Origin: Mesorhizobium metallidurans STM 2683 | GTDB taxonomy: Bacteria > Pseudomonadota > Alphaproteobacteria > Rhizobiales > Rhizobiaceae | Direction: 5' to 3' | DNA length: 64,000 nucleotides | Assembly: GCF_000350085.1 (NCBI RefSeq) | Contig: NZ_CAUM01000191.1 | Coordinates: 1 to 64,000, forward strand | Shown: one piece after another, positions 33,346 through 42,709 of the stretch | How positions within the stretch are numbered: the stretch's first letter is position 1 | Layout: each line of letters starts with the position of its first letter | Notes under the pieces: model-generated | Seen by the model: only the letters and a program-made list of their open reading frames with translations | Database searches by the model: none | What the model was told of the DNA's origin: nothing | Made by a program: the position numbers and the translations under genes

Positions 33346-36030
33346 ATGGCCGAGGTTGGACTTTTGGAATGGGCGGATAAGCAGCCCGACTGGATTAGGG
33401 ATGCCTTAAGAAGACACGCCGCGCGGCCGGGCTTCAACCTCGAGCAGGAGGATAAGGCCGGTGTAACAGCTCGGGTCCGCCACGTCGGTGGATTTACCGC
33501 TGATCTGCCCGAATGCTTTCCGCTCTCGGCGGAGCATTTGAGGGCCAACAGTTCAAACGAGCCGCGCGCGGTGCTTTGCTCACTCGGCCCCGTCAAGCAT
33601 TTGAACCGCCTCGCCGAAGAGCAGCAACTGCGCTTCGCCACCGATGGCGTCACCATTATCTACGGCGACAATGGAAGCGGAAAGAGCGGCTATTGCCGGA
33701 TCGCAAAGAAGCTTTGCCGTAGTCTGACGGCGGATGATCTTCTTGGCAACGTGTTCGAGATCGGCACCAAACCGCCAGCCGAAGTGCTTGTCCGGTTTCT
33801 CGAAGAGGGTGCTACGGAACCGACCCCCATAACCTGGAAGGACGGAACGCTGCCCCCCGCGTCAATTGCACGGATCTCCGTTTTCGACTCTGCGAATGCT
33901 CGCCTCTACGTCGATAAGCAAAACCGTATCGGTTTTCTGCCCGCAGCCATCGCGCTTCTCGAAAGCCATGGACGTCACCGCAGCGAGCTCGAAGCCGACT
34001 TCCGGGAAGAAATCAAAGCGATCGAAAAGAACCTAAAGACACCATTGCCGAGTGGGTACACAGCTGCCGGCGCGGTCGTAAAGCTGCTGGCTCGTCTCGA
34101 AATCAAGTCAAAGGACGTGATGCCTTCCGCAGCCGAAATCAAAAATCTCGCTGCCCTCTCAGAGCAGGACATGGCTGATCTCGCTGGCCTCGAACAGGCT
34201 CTGGCAAGCGACCCTTCAACGATGGCGACAAAGCGTCGGCGTGCCAAGGCGGCCTTGGAAAAACTGCTGACGGCATCTGAACAGATCGACGCGGCTCTCT
34301 CAGCGGCGGCCCTCGAGATTTATCGCAATCTCTATGCAACAGCCGATTCTACAGCGCAGGCTGCACAACTTGCCGCTTCAGGAGCGTTCGCGACTATGCC
34401 GTTGACCGGCGTTGGGCTTTCTCCCTGGCGGTTAATGTTCGACCATGCACGAGCCTATTTAGCGAGCGTCACTGGCATCGACCATCAGCACTTGCCAGAT
34501 CAGGAAGGCGATCGTTGCATGCTCTGCCAGGAGCCGATGACGGCGGACGCCGCGGGGCGGATCCAATCCTTCAATGACTTCGTAACGGGCGCCGCAAATA
34601 AGGCGGCGCAAGTCGCATCTATTGCCCATGAAGAGGCCCTGCGCCAAATCAAAGGACTCACCATTGCGACCGGGGAGGCGGTTGAGGCGGCTCTCGGAGA
34701 GTTTGGCGATCTGTCCGCCGTACGCAAGGCGATGGTGGCGCTGATCTCGGCATATTATGTCGCGGCAGGTAAAAGGCGTGATGCAATTGTCGCTGCGGCT
34801 GCGCTGTCCGAGTACGCTGCGTTCCCGCAACTTGCAGCGCCAGTTGCATCGAAACTCCGAACGGAGGCGGAGGCGCTAGAGGCCGAAGCGCTGACGGACG
34901 ACAAGGCAGCGGCCGACGACGGGAACCGCGCTACCGATCGATCTCGTCGCGATACACTCAAGGATCGGAAAAAACTGGGCGACGATCTCACCATCGTTCT
35001 CGCGCGCTTGGCGAATCTCGAAGAGCGGCGCAAGCTTCTCTCATGCTGCGACGCTGTCGAAACAGGCTCGGTGTCACGGCAAATGACGTCGCTTCGACGA
35101 AGCCTCGTCATGCAGGATCTCGAAAAGCGCGTCGTCGCCGAGATTGAGACTCTGGCGTTAACGCACATCCCGTTCGCAGTTAATGATCGTAGTCAAGATG
35201 GGCAGAGCTATTTCGAGGTCGGGCTCAACGCGGCAAAAGCGATCCCAAACAGCAAGGTCTTAAGCGAAGGAGAGCAGCGCGCGCTTGCCCTGGCCTGCTT
35301 CTTAGCCGAGGTCGGAGGAGACACATCGCGTCAAGGCATGATCATCGACGACCCCGTGTCATCGCTCGACCATGTTCGGATCAGGCGGGTCGCGGCAAGG
35401 CTCGTGAAAGAAGCGGCCAGAGGACGTCAGATCATCATTTTCACCCATAATCTTCTGTTCTTCAATGAGGTGGTTGACGCAGCTGCGCAGGCCAATCCGC
35501 CGATTCCTCTTGTTCGAAACTACATCAACAAGTCCGAATCAGCCGGTTTTGGCTTGATTAGCGAAACTGACGAGCCGTGGATCGCACAGTCTGTCACGAA
35601 GCGCATCGACACTCTCAAGACGCGCCTGAAGAGCTTCGACGGCGCCACTGATTTCACCACCGATTCTTGGCGAAGGTCAGCGAAGGATTTCTACAGCGAT
35701 CTTCGGGAAACCTGGGAGAGGCTCGTTGAGGAAATCCTGCTCGGTAAAGTCGTCGAGCGATTTAATAGCGATGTCAAGACACAGAGCCTGAAGGGTGTGG
35801 TGGTCGAGGACGAAGACCACAAGCGAATTTATTGGGCCATGAAGCGAGTTTCGGAGCGTTCTGGACATGACATGGCGTCCGCCAAGGCCATTCCAGTTCC
35901 AACACCAAACGATATGAAAGGCGATCTTGATGGAATTGACCAATATCGTATCGACACCACCAAACGAAAAAAGGATGCCGAAAAGCGCCGGATTGAATTC
36001 GAACAGCCTCCCAAGGCGACCGTACTCTAG
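33346..36030 (+). CDS. RloC/PrrC-like AAA ATPase with zinc-hook CxxC
   Basis: The ATG at 33346 follows GGCAGGA; the longer frame from 33253 has no clear ribosome site. The 894-residue product is an ABC/SMC-type ATPase of the AAA_13 kind. It has Walker A GDNGSGKS at 107-114, a CMLC zinc-hook motif at Cys391-Cys394 within a helical insertion, LSEGEQRALALACF as the signature and MIIDDPVSSLD (665 on) as Walker B. The C-terminal 120 residues contain R787-ETW-E791 and His825 or His841, an R-x3-E...H spacing like the anticodon-nuclease triad of PrrC and RloC. That family cleaves tRNA when a host is infected. The toxin assignment is tentative; the ATPase and hook are clear. No restriction-modification genes flank it. 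Confidence 0.75.
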   Translation: MAEVGLLEWADKQPDWIRDALRRHAARPGFNLEQEDKAGVTARVRHVGGFTADLPECFPLSAEHLRANSSNEPRAVLCSLGPVKHLNRLAEEQQLRFATDGVTIIYGDNGSGKSGYCRIAKKLCRSLTADDLLGNVFEIGTKPPAEVLVRFLEEGATEPTPITWKDGTLPPASIARISVFDSANARLYVDKQNRIGFLPAAIALLESHGRHRSELEADFREEIKAIEKNLKTPLPSGYTAAGAVVKLLARLEIKSKDVMPSAAEIKNLAALSEQDMADLAGLEQALASDPSTMATKRRRAKAALEKLLTASEQIDAALSAAALEIYRNLYATADSTAQAAQLAASGAFATMPLTGVGLSPWRLMFDHARAYLASVTGIDHQHLPDQEGDRCMLCQEPMTADAAGRIQSFNDFVTGAANKAAQVASIAHEEALRQIKGLTIATGEAVEAALGEFGDLSAVRKAMVALISAYYVAAGKRRDAIVAAAALSEYAAFPQLAAPVASKLRTEAEALEAEALTDDKAAADDGNRATDRSRRDTLKDRKKLGDDLTIVLARLANLEERRKLLSCCDAVETGSVSRQMTSLRRSLVMQDLEKRVVAEIETLALTHIPFAVNDRSQDGQSYFEVGLNAAKAIPNSKVLSEGEQRALALACFLAEVGGDTSRQGMIIDDPVSSLDHVRIRRVAARLVKEAARGRQIIIFTHNLLFFNEVVDAAAQANPPIPLVRNYINKSESAGFGLISETDEPWIAQSVTKRIDTLKTRLKSFDGATDFTTDSWRRSAKDFYSDLRETWERLVEEILLGKVVERFNSDVKTQSLKGVVVEDEDHKRIYWAMKRVSERSGHDMASAKAIPVPTPNDMKGDLDGIDQYRIDTTKRKKDAEKRRIEFEQPPKATVL

Positions 36031-36041
36031 CCTAATGACTA

Positions 36042-36440
36042 TTGTCGCCTATTACTGGCCCTCACTGGCTTCATCAAGCCCATGCACGTGAAGTCGCTGC
36101 TGCGCATGCCGTTTGCGCATTGATCATCGCGCGCAAGAAGCTGGTCGGCCAGCGGGTCATGTTGGAGAACCAGCTTCGACTCCCCGCGGTATCCGCCTGC
36201 CGCGGGCCCTCAGCCCCGCCTTCATAGAACAGGCGCTGCGGGGGAGCGAGGGAATAGCTGGATTGTCTGTCGCCGTGAAAGGGCCTCATTGCCGAGTGCT
36301 CTCGGCCGTCGCGGACCAATCCTTCGGCATCAACGCCCACAATCGGAGCCGTCATCCAATTCTGCATGATGATGACCAGCCGGTGGGCAAGCGCGATCCG
36401 TGCCTTGCGCATGGTGGTGATCGCACTATGCGGCCTTGAG
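36042..36440 (+). pseudogene. Degraded IS110-family transposase remnant
   Basis: Two reading frames read in succession give IS110-like text: ARKKLVGQRVMLENQLR in one frame, then LPRALSPAFIEQALRGSEGIAGL in the next, as expected from the central coiled region of IS110 transposases. Frameshifts and the lack of both ends show it is dead. It marks the border between the defence island and the sugar-acid island. The remainder up to 36700 has no recognisable gene. Confidence 0.65.
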
Positions 36441-36711
36441 GACAACGCCCTCCCTCGGAGCTCGTTTCGGCCTCCTGTCTCGTTCGCGCTCGATTCCGGC
36501 ACGGTGCCCTGCCTGAGCATCGCATCGTGTTCATGATCTGTGCTCAAAAAGTCGCATAAAATGGCAGTGCGGAACTACTGCCTATGCGCTGGTCGGTCCT
36601 GCCGGCTTAGCCAACGTCACGCCCGGCTCGGTCTATTCGACCTCGCCGCCCGTGGTTACCGACCAGCTGGTGGTTGTCGGAGGCAAGCGAATAGATTGTT
36701 GTCAGCTGGTG

Positions 36712-36727
36712 ATGATATCGATAACAT
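36712..36727. promoter_or_regulatory. LacI-type operator upstream of the regulator gene
   Basis: ATGATATCGATAACAT matches the perfect 16-bp palindrome found twice further on (40385 and 42710) at 15 of 16 positions. It lies 104 bp before the LacI-type regulator gene, which suggests autoregulation. Confidence 0.65.
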
Positions 36728-36830
36728 AGCTTACAACCGATCAAGGGTGATGAATGAAGGAAGCTGACCACCAACCCAATGCTGCGCTAAAATCTTTCAC
36801 ACGCACACTATTGTGGGGGGGAGGGTGCTG

Positions 36831-37871
36831 ATGGCCAAGGCAGCCTCATCAAGACCTGCCGACATGCAGGCGCCGACGATGGTCGATGTTGCCAACCGTG
36901 CCGGTGTGTCAGCGATGACGGTCTCTCGTGCCTTGAAGGATGGCGGCAGGGTTTCCAGAATCACTCGTGAGAAAATCATGGCGGCCGTGAACGATCTCGG
37001 CTACGTGCTCGACCAGTCGGCCGGCAGCCTGTCTTCACGCAAGACTGGGTTTGTCGCTGCGATGGTCCCATCGATTAACAATTCCAACTTCGCCGATACA
37101 GCGCGCGGTATTACGGATGAGTTGGAGAGCACGGGGCTCCAGCTTTTGCTCGGCTACACCGACTATACGGTCGAGAAAGAGGAAAAGCTGATTGAAGCGA
37201 TGCTCCGCCGGCGACCGGAAGGCATCATTCTGACTGGTGGTGCGCATACCGAGCGCGTCCGTCGGCTACTTAAAAACGCGGGCATCCCGGTAGTCGAAAC
37301 TTGGGAGTTGCCGTCAAAGCCCATCGACCAGGTGGTGGGGTTCTCGAACGAAGAGGCGATGGGGCTTCTCGTGAAGACCTTGGCCAGGAAGGGCTACCGA
37401 AAATTCGGCTACATCGGCGGCACGACCTCGCGCGACACGCGTGGCAGCCAGCGGCGCGAAGGTTTTGTCAGAGCCATTGAGGAACTAGGCCTGCCTGCCG
37501 GGCGCCTTGTTTCCTTCGGCGTGCCGCCGATCTCCATAGAACAGGGCGGCCAGGCGGTTGTCAGCATGCTGGAACGCTGGCCGGACACCGAGGCCGTGCT
37601 CTGCGTTTCGGATCTTTCGGCCTTCGGGGCACTGATGGAGTGCAAGCGCCGAGGCATGAAGGTTCCGCAAGATATCGCCATTGCTGGCTTTGGCGACTAT
37701 GAGGTTGCCGCCTTCTGCCATCCCGGCATAACCACCGTGAATGTGGACTGCTATGGCATAGGCCGACAGGCTGCGCGCAGGCTTATCCAGATTATCCGCG
37801 GCGACGAGAAGAAGCATGAACAGGAAATCATCCTGACCGGCTATCGCGTTGTCGAACGCGAAAGCACGTGA
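36831..37871 (+). CDS. LacI-family transcriptional regulator (gluconate GntR-like)
   Basis: The ATG at 36831 follows a GGAGGG site. The 346-residue protein has an N-terminal LacI HTH (TMVDVANRAGVSAMTVSRALK, 17-37), a hinge helix, and a periplasmic-binding-protein-like sensor domain with QVVGFSNEEAMGLL and VPQDIAIAGFGDYEVAA. This resembles regulators of gluconate and idonate genes. Its likely ligand is a sugar acid or phosphorylated derivative handled by the following enzymes. Three near-identical palindromes in the cluster, one before this gene, are the probable binding sites, so it probably represses the divergent and downstream units until inducer is present. Confidence 0.9.
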   Translation: MAKAASSRPADMQAPTMVDVANRAGVSAMTVSRALKDGGRVSRITREKIMAAVNDLGYVLDQSAGSLSSRKTGFVAAMVPSINNSNFADTARGITDELESTGLQLLLGYTDYTVEKEEKLIEAMLRRRPEGIILTGGAHTERVRRLLKNAGIPVVETWELPSKPIDQVVGFSNEEAMGLLVKTLARKGYRKFGYIGGTTSRDTRGSQRREGFVRAIEELGLPAGRLVSFGVPPISIEQGGQAVVSMLERWPDTEAVLCVSDLSAFGALMECKRRGMKVPQDIAIAGFGDYEVAAFCHPGITTVNVDCYGIGRQAARRLIQIIRGDEKKHEQEIILTGYRVVEREST

Positions 37872-37911
37872 GCCCCTGCGGAAAATTCCAACACGACGAA
37901 GGGCAGTTCCG

Positions 37912-38331
37912 ATGGCGATGTTTCGAGAAACCATCAGTCTCACACATGACGGCGCCTTGAAAGCCGTCGCTGCCGGAGCTACGCGCGCCGTCGAGATGGG
38001 CGTGCCGCAATGTCTTATGGTCGTCGATGCGAGCGGCGAGACCCTCGCCAGCCTGCGCATGGACGGCGCACGTTTCTTGAGCCTGCGCACGGCACTGGCA
38101 AAGGCGCGCACCGCGGCGTCGATCAACGCAGCCACCGGCGACATGGCGTTCGAAGCGGCACTCTCCGCCGGGATAGCCTCACAGGGCGCCGTGACCAATT
38201 TGCCTGGCGGCCTGCCGATCCGCTTCGGTGGCCGCCTGGCGGGCGGCATCGGTGTCGGTTCGGGAACCGGTGAGCAGGATTTCGACGTTGCACGCGCCGC
38301 GCTCACGGCGATCGGCGCCGACGTGGTCTAA
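37912..38331 (+). CDS. GlcG/HbpS-family (DUF336) small protein
   Basis: The 139-residue frame starts at ATG 37912, 41 bp after the regulator stop. It has the DUF336 fold signature: ALKAVAAGATRAVEMGVPQ at the front, VDASGETLASLRMDGA in the middle and GGLPIRFGGRLAGGIGVGSGTGEQD near the end. Proteins of this family (GlcG, HbpS) are found in glycolate, propanediol and sugar-acid operons and bind small molecules or haem; a precise role is not established. It is probably co-transcribed with the regulator. Confidence 0.82.
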   Translation: MAMFRETISLTHDGALKAVAAGATRAVEMGVPQCLMVVDASGETLASLRMDGARFLSLRTALAKARTAASINAATGDMAFEAALSAGIASQGAVTNLPGGLPIRFGGRLAGGIGVGSGTGEQDFDVARAALTAIGADVV

Positions 38332-38362
38332 GGCATGTGCCCCCGACGCAACCGAAGGAACT

Positions 38363-39394
38363 TCAGAACGCGATCTGGACCTTCATGGATTTGTTGCGGT
38401 CACCGGCGATCTCGAAGGCCGCAACCGCCTCGTCGAGGGGATAGATGCCGGTCAGCAGCGGTCTGACATCCACCCGGCGCTGGTTGATCAGATCGACGGC
38501 GAGTGCGAACTCCTCGTGGAAACGGAAAGTACCGCGCATCTCGATCTCCTTGGCGACGATGAGGTTCTGCGGGATCGACAGATCGCCGCCGAGACCGAGC
38601 TGCATGAGCACGCCGCGCGGCTTGAGCACATCGAGCCCAGCACGCACGGCGCGCTCGTTGCCGGAGGCCTCGAACATCACATCGAAACTACCCTTGTCGA
38701 CATTATAGGCGGCTAGCTTTTCGCCATTGGTCGCGACATTGATCGTACGGTCGGCGCCGATCTCCTCAGCCTTTGTCAGCACGCCGTCCATGACATCGGT
38801 GGCGACGATTTCGCGCGCGCCGTGGGCTCGCGCGGCCAGGATGCAAAGCGCGCCGATCGGCCCGCAGCCGGTGACCAGGATGCGTTTGCCGAGCAGCGAG
38901 CCGGCGCGGTTCATCGCATGTAGCGTAACCGCGAAGGGCTCCGCAAAAGCGGCTTCGTTGATGGAGACATGGTCGGCGATTTTGTGACATTGCCACGCCT
39001 CTGCGATCAGGCTCTGGCGGAACGCCCCTTGTATATGCGGCATAGGCATGGCGCTGCCGTAGAAGCGCATGTTCAAGCACTGGTTCTGCATGCCTTGCAG
39101 GCAGTAGCGGCAGGCATTGCAGGGCCGGCTGGGCGAGATCGCCACGCGATCGCCGATGGCGAGGGCGGAAACCCCGCCGCCGATCGCCTGCACCGTGCCG
39201 GCGACCTCGTGGCCAAGGATCATGGGCTCACGAAGGCGGATCGCGCCGAAGCCGCCATGGTTGTAATAATGCAGGTCCGAGCCGCAGATGCCGCCGGCTT
39301 CGACTGATATCTCGACCTGCCCATCGCCAAGAACACCCGGATCGGTCTCTTCGATCCTCAGGTCTTTTGCCGCATGGATGACAATCGACTTCAT
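38363..39394 (-). CDS. idnD: L-idonate 5-dehydrogenase-like zinc alcohol dehydrogenase
   Basis: This 343-residue medium-chain dehydrogenase has catalytic zinc ligands Cys37 (GGICGSDLHYY) and His62-Glu63 (GHEVAG). It has four structural-zinc cysteines at 92, 95, 98 and 106 and an NAD-binding GCGPIGALC segment. Among related enzymes the sequence is closest in pattern to IdnD, which oxidises L-idonate to 5-ketogluconate; sorbitol or threonine dehydrogenase is the alternative. It is transcribed toward the GlcG-like gene and follows the 2-hydroxyacid dehydrogenase by 15 bp, so these two form one minus-strand unit. The gluconate 5-dehydrogenase and gluconokinase on the other strand support the idonate route. 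Confidence 0.8.
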   Translation of the reverse strand: MKSIVIHAAKDLRIEETDPGVLGDGQVEISVEAGGICGSDLHYYNHGGFGAIRLREPMILGHEVAGTVQAIGGGVSALAIGDRVAISPSRPCNACRYCLQGMQNQCLNMRFYGSAMPMPHIQGAFRQSLIAEAWQCHKIADHVSINEAAFAEPFAVTLHAMNRAGSLLGKRILVTGCGPIGALCILAARAHGAREIVATDVMDGVLTKAEEIGADRTINVATNGEKLAAYNVDKGSFDVMFEASGNERAVRAGLDVLKPRGVLMQLGLGGDLSIPQNLIVAKEIEMRGTFRFHEEFALAVDLINQRRVDVRPLLTGIYPLDEAVAAFEIAGDRNKSMKVQIAF

Positions 39395-39409
39395 GAACGC
39401 GTTCCTTTC

Positions 39410-40345
39410 TCAAGCGACCGGTGTCAGCAAGGATTGCCCGCCGAAATGGGCGGCGAGGTTGTCGCGGACAAGCCGACCCATGGCCTTGCGGGTCTCCACC
39501 GTGCCGCTGGCGTGGTGTGGTTGCAACACGACGTTGGAAAGCTTCAGAAAGCGCTCGTCGATCGTCGGCTCGTTCCAGAACACGTCGAGCCCGGCGCCTT
39601 TGATCGCTCCGGACTCCAGCGCGGCGAGCAGCGCGGTCTCATCGACCGTGCTGCCGCGCGAAATGTTTATGACGATGCCGTCAGGTCCGAGTGCAGCCAG
39701 AACATCCGCATTGATGATGTGCTTCGTGCTTTCGCCGCCGGCGAGCGTCACGACCAGAAATTCGCTGTTGCGCGCCAGTTCGAGCAGATCGCCGACAAAT
39801 GTGTAAGGAAGATCGTCGCGCTTGCGGCTGTCGAAATAGGAAATCGCGCAGTCGAAGGCAGCGGCGCGCCGCGCCACCGCCGCACCGACGCGGCCCATGC
39901 CGACAATGCCCAGCCTTTTTCCACAGACACGCGTAACCAGCCCCATATTGCCCTTGCGCCAGCTTCCATCGCGCACATAGGCGTCGGCCTGCGGGATTTT
40001 TCGCGCGACGGCGAGCAACAGCCCGATGCCGATATCGGCCACATCCTCGGTCAAGACATCCGGTGTGTTGGTGACAAGGATGCCGTTCACCCTGGCGTAG
40101 CCAAGGTCGATGGCATCGGTGCCGACGCCGTAGCAGGAGACGATTTCGAGCTTCGGCAGCTTCGCCATCAGGGCGGCGCTGGCGCCCAGCTCGCCGCGTG
40201 TCGCGATGGCCCGGATGGCGCCGGAATGACGGGCGATCAGCGCGTCCTTGTCCTCGGCCTGCCACAGCTTGTGGATGCGATATCTAGCCTCAAGGTCTGC
40301 CATATCCCAATCCGGATAGGGGCCTGTCATCAATATGTCGGTCAA
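39410..40345 (-). CDS. D-isomer-specific 2-hydroxyacid dehydrogenase (2-ketogluconate/hydroxypyruvate reductase type)
   Basis: This 311-residue protein has the Rossmann GMGRVG at 149-154, the substrate-side VSCYGVGTDAID and VTNTPDVLTEDVADI blocks. The catalytic Arg is in NISRGSTVDE, the Glu in LDVFWNEP and the His in QPHHASGT. This subfamily includes glyoxylate/hydroxypyruvate and 2-ketogluconate reductases; here a 2-keto sugar acid is the natural guess from context. It is the first gene of a divergent minus-strand unit whose start faces the SDR gene across 130 bp that contains the palindromic operator. Confidence 0.83.
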   Translation of the reverse strand: MTDILMTGPYPDWDMADLEARYRIHKLWQAEDKDALIARHSGAIRAIATRGELGASAALMAKLPKLEIVSCYGVGTDAIDLGYARVNGILVTNTPDVLTEDVADIGIGLLLAVARKIPQADAYVRDGSWRKGNMGLVTRVCGKRLGIVGMGRVGAAVARRAAAFDCAISYFDSRKRDDLPYTFVGDLLELARNSEFLVVTLAGGESTKHIINADVLAALGPDGIVINISRGSTVDETALLAALESGAIKGAGLDVFWNEPTIDERFLKLSNVVLQPHHASGTVETRKAMGRLVRDNLAAHFGGQSLLTPVA

Positions 40346-40384
40346 GGCGTCGCCTCCTCAGCAAGTTCATTTTTCCCATTGACT

Positions 40385-40400
40385 ATGTTATCGATAACAT
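40385..40400. promoter_or_regulatory. Perfect 16-bp palindromic operator between divergent units
   Basis: ATGTTATCGATAACAT is its own reverse complement. It sits between the 2-hydroxyacid dehydrogenase (start 40345, minus) and the SDR gene (start 40475, plus), where one bound LacI-type dimer could control both directions. Confidence 0.82.
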
Positions 40401-40474
40401 TCATGTCAATAGGGTCTGGCGGTGGCGCGGGTGGAAATCGTAGCCGCTACAGGAACATTCCTTTGGAGGAGCAT

Positions 40475-41242
40475 TTGACCAGTTCATTGTTCGATTTGAC
40501 CGGCATGCGGGCGCTGATCACCGGCTCGGGGCAGGGGATCGGCCTGGCGCTGGCGGAGGGTTTGGCGCAGCATGGCGCGGAGATCGTGCTCAATGGCCGC
40601 AGCGCCACCAAAATCGAGGCGGCAGCTGAAACCCTTGTAGCGAAAGGCTACAAGGCGCGCAGCGCCGTCTTCGATGTCACCGATCATGCGGCGGTGGCCG
40701 AGGGTGTCGCCGAGGTCGAGGCGACGGTCGGCGCCATCGACATTCTGATCAACAATGCAGGCATGCAGTTCCGCACGCCCCTCGAGGATTTTCCCGCCGA
40801 CAAATGGGACGAATTGCTGCGCACCAACATCTCCAGCGTGTTCTTCGTCGGACAAGCGGTGGCGCGGCACATGATTGCGCGCAAGCGCGGCAAGATCATC
40901 AACATCGCCTCGGTGCAGAGCGAACTCGCCCGTCCCAACATCGCCCCCTACACGGCGACCAAAGGCGCGGTGCGCAACCTGACGCGCGGCATGTGTGCCG
41001 ACTGGGCCAAGCACGGGCTGCAGGTCAACGGCATCGCACCCGGCTATTTCAAGACACCGCTCAACCAGGCGCTGGTCGACAATCCCGAATTTTCAACCTG
41101 GCTGACCAACCGCACGCCGGCCGGACGCTGGGGTGATGTCGGCGAACTGATCGGCGCGGCGGTCTTCCTGGCCGGACCGGCCTCATCCTTTGTCAACGGA
41201 CACACGCTTTATGTCGATGGCGGTATCACGACCTGCCTCTGA
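40475..41242 (+). CDS. idnO: Gluconate 5-dehydrogenase-like SDR
   Basis: A TTG start at 40475, five bases after GGAGGA, gives a 255-residue classical short-chain dehydrogenase; longer upstream open sequence is antisense to the neighbouring gene and is ignored. TGSGQGIG is at 16-23 and NNAG at 93-96, with the Ser146-Tyr159-Lys163 triad in ASVQSELARPNIAPYTATK. The GMCADWAKHGLQVNGIAPGYF block is typical of gluconate 5-dehydrogenase (Gno/IdnO), which interconverts 5-ketogluconate and gluconate with NADP. It overlaps the kinase gene at its 3' end, so it starts a plus-strand operon with gluconokinase and the beta-hydroxyacid dehydrogenase. Confidence 0.85.
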   Translation: MTSSLFDLTGMRALITGSGQGIGLALAEGLAQHGAEIVLNGRSATKIEAAAETLVAKGYKARSAVFDVTDHAAVAEGVAEVEATVGAIDILINNAGMQFRTPLEDFPADKWDELLRTNISSVFFVGQAVARHMIARKRGKIINIASVQSELARPNIAPYTATKGAVRNLTRGMCADWAKHGLQVNGIAPGYFKTPLNQALVDNPEFSTWLTNRTPAGRWGDVGELIGAAVFLAGPASSFVNGHTLYVDGGITTCL

Positions 41243-41786
41243 GCCCGCACTCATCGTCGTGATGGGTGTCAGCGGCTGCGGCAAGACCAGAATCGGAGTC
41301 GAGATTGCGGAGCGGCTCGGCCTCACCTTCATCGAAGGCGACACGCTGCATCCGCGCGGCAATCTCGAAAAGATGTCGGCGAGCATGCCGCTTTCCGACT
41401 ATGATCGCTGGCCATGGCTCGATCTAGTCGGCGCAACTTTGCGCCAGGCACATGAGCAGGGTGGCGGGCTCGTCGTGAGCTGCTCGGCACTGAAGAAATC
41501 CTATCGTGACCGCCTTCGCCAAACAGCGGGCGGGGCGGTAGTCTTCGTATTCCTGGAGGGATCGCGCGCGGTGCTGCAAGCCAGGATTGCCGAGCGCCGC
41601 GGCCATTTCTTTCCGCCGGCGCTGCTCGACAGCCAACTCGCCGCGCTGGAGAATCCGGGCGAAGAACCGATGGTGGTTACCGTGGACATTGACGCCCCGG
41701 TCGACAGGATCGCCGATGCGGCGTTGAAGGGGCTTGGCGACTTCAATGTCGCTCCTGCTGCCAGGACAAGAAAAGAGGCACGTTGA
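41217..41786 (+). CDS. gntK: Gluconokinase
   Basis: The frame begins inside the end of the SDR gene; ATGs at 41211 and 41217 are both possible and no ribosome site decides. The product of about 189 residues has P-loop GVSGCGKT at 17-24. It also has the gluconokinase blocks FIEGDTLHPRGNLEKMSA, MPLSDYDRWPWL, VVSCSALKKSYRD and FLEGSRAVLQARIAERRGHFFPPALLDSQLA. It phosphorylates D-gluconate to 6-phosphogluconate for the Entner-Doudoroff or pentose phosphate pathway. Overlap upstream and a one-base gap downstream show co-transcription with the flanking dehydrogenases. Confidence 0.92.
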   Translation: MAVSRPASEPALIVVMGVSGCGKTRIGVEIAERLGLTFIEGDTLHPRGNLEKMSASMPLSDYDRWPWLDLVGATLRQAHEQGGGLVVSCSALKKSYRDRLRQTAGGAVVFVFLEGSRAVLQARIAERRGHFFPPALLDSQLAALENPGEEPMVVTVDIDAPVDRIADAALKGLGDFNVAPAARTRKEAR

Positions 41787-41787
41787 G

Positions 41788-42672
41788 ATGACGCAAGCAG
41801 CAAAAGTAGCCGTTGTCGGCGCCGGCATCATGGGATCGGCGATCGCCACCCGGCTGATCGAAACGGGGCAAGCAGTGATGGTGTTCGATCTGGACAAGGC
41901 CAAGATCGCCGCCCTGACTGCAAAGGGCGCGGCCGCTGCCGCGTCGGTCGCCGAGGCGACGCGCGCCAGCAGCTTCGTCATTCTCAGCCTCAACCATGCC
42001 GATATCGTGCGTTCGGTGGTGTTTGGCGACGGCGGTGTCGCGGCTGCGGCGTCGCCGGACAAGCTGCTGATCGACATGTCGTCGATCGACCCGGTCGACA
42101 CCGCGCAGATGGCGAAGAAGCTCTCGGCCGAGACCGGCATGAAATGGCTCGACTGCCCGCTTTCGGGCGGTGTTCCAGGCGCGCTGGCCGGCCGGCTGAC
42201 CGTCATGGCGGGTGGTGAGGCGGCAGACTTTGAACACGCGCGCACGGTGATGCGGCATCTCTGCGCCAACTACACGCTGATGGGTCCGAGCGGAGCAGGT
42301 CAGACGACCAAGCTCATCAACCAGCTTTTCTGCGCGGTGCTTTTCCAGGCCGTGGCCGAAGCGGTGAAGCTCGCCGAAGCCGGTGGGGTCGATCCGAAGG
42401 CAATTCCGGAGGCGCTCAAAGGCGGACGCGCCGATTCCAGTATCATGCAGGAGTTCATGGCAAAATTCGCCGCCCGGGATTTTTCAGCCACCGGCCGCAT
42501 CGACAACATGCTGAAGGATCTGGATTCGCTGCAGGCCTTCGCGCTGAAGACCAAGACGCCGATGCCGATGACCGGGCAGGTGGTGGAAATCCACCGCCTG
42601 CTTTGCGCCGCCGGGCTGGGACCAAAGGATTCGGCCGAGATGATGCGCCTGCTCGACGGCACGACCAGCTGA
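41788..42672 (+). CDS. Beta-hydroxyacid dehydrogenase (3-HIBDH/GarR-like)
   Basis: This 294-residue NAD(P)-dependent enzyme begins MTQAAKVAVVGAGIMG with the dinucleotide motif at 11-16. It shows the family's DCPLSGGVPGALAGRL substrate motif and the catalytic lysine in GAGQTTKLINQLF. Family members include 3-hydroxyisobutyrate, tartronate semialdehyde and 6-phosphogluconate-like dehydrogenases; the sequence alone does not separate them. It follows the kinase by one base. Within a sugar-acid operon, an oxidative step on a kinase product or on a short side product is plausible. Confidence 0.85.
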   Translation: MTQAAKVAVVGAGIMGSAIATRLIETGQAVMVFDLDKAKIAALTAKGAAAAASVAEATRASSFVILSLNHADIVRSVVFGDGGVAAAASPDKLLIDMSSIDPVDTAQMAKKLSAETGMKWLDCPLSGGVPGALAGRLTVMAGGEAADFEHARTVMRHLCANYTLMGPSGAGQTTKLINQLFCAVLFQAVAEAVKLAEAGGVDPKAIPEALKGGRADSSIMQEFMAKFAARDFSATGRIDNMLKDLDSLQAFALKTKTPMPMTGQVVEIHRLLCAAGLGPKDSAEMMRLLDGTTS

Positions 42673-42709
42673 TCGGCTGGCCTGAATTTTTGTCGCTTGA
42701 CGCTTAGAA

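Noticed and set aside
39374..41242. A 622-residue frame that appears to fuse an unknown domain to a dehydrogenase
   Set aside because: Its first 365 residues are antisense to the 2-hydroxyacid dehydrogenase and run through the operator; only the last 255 residues, from a TTG with a good ribosome site, are a real SDR.
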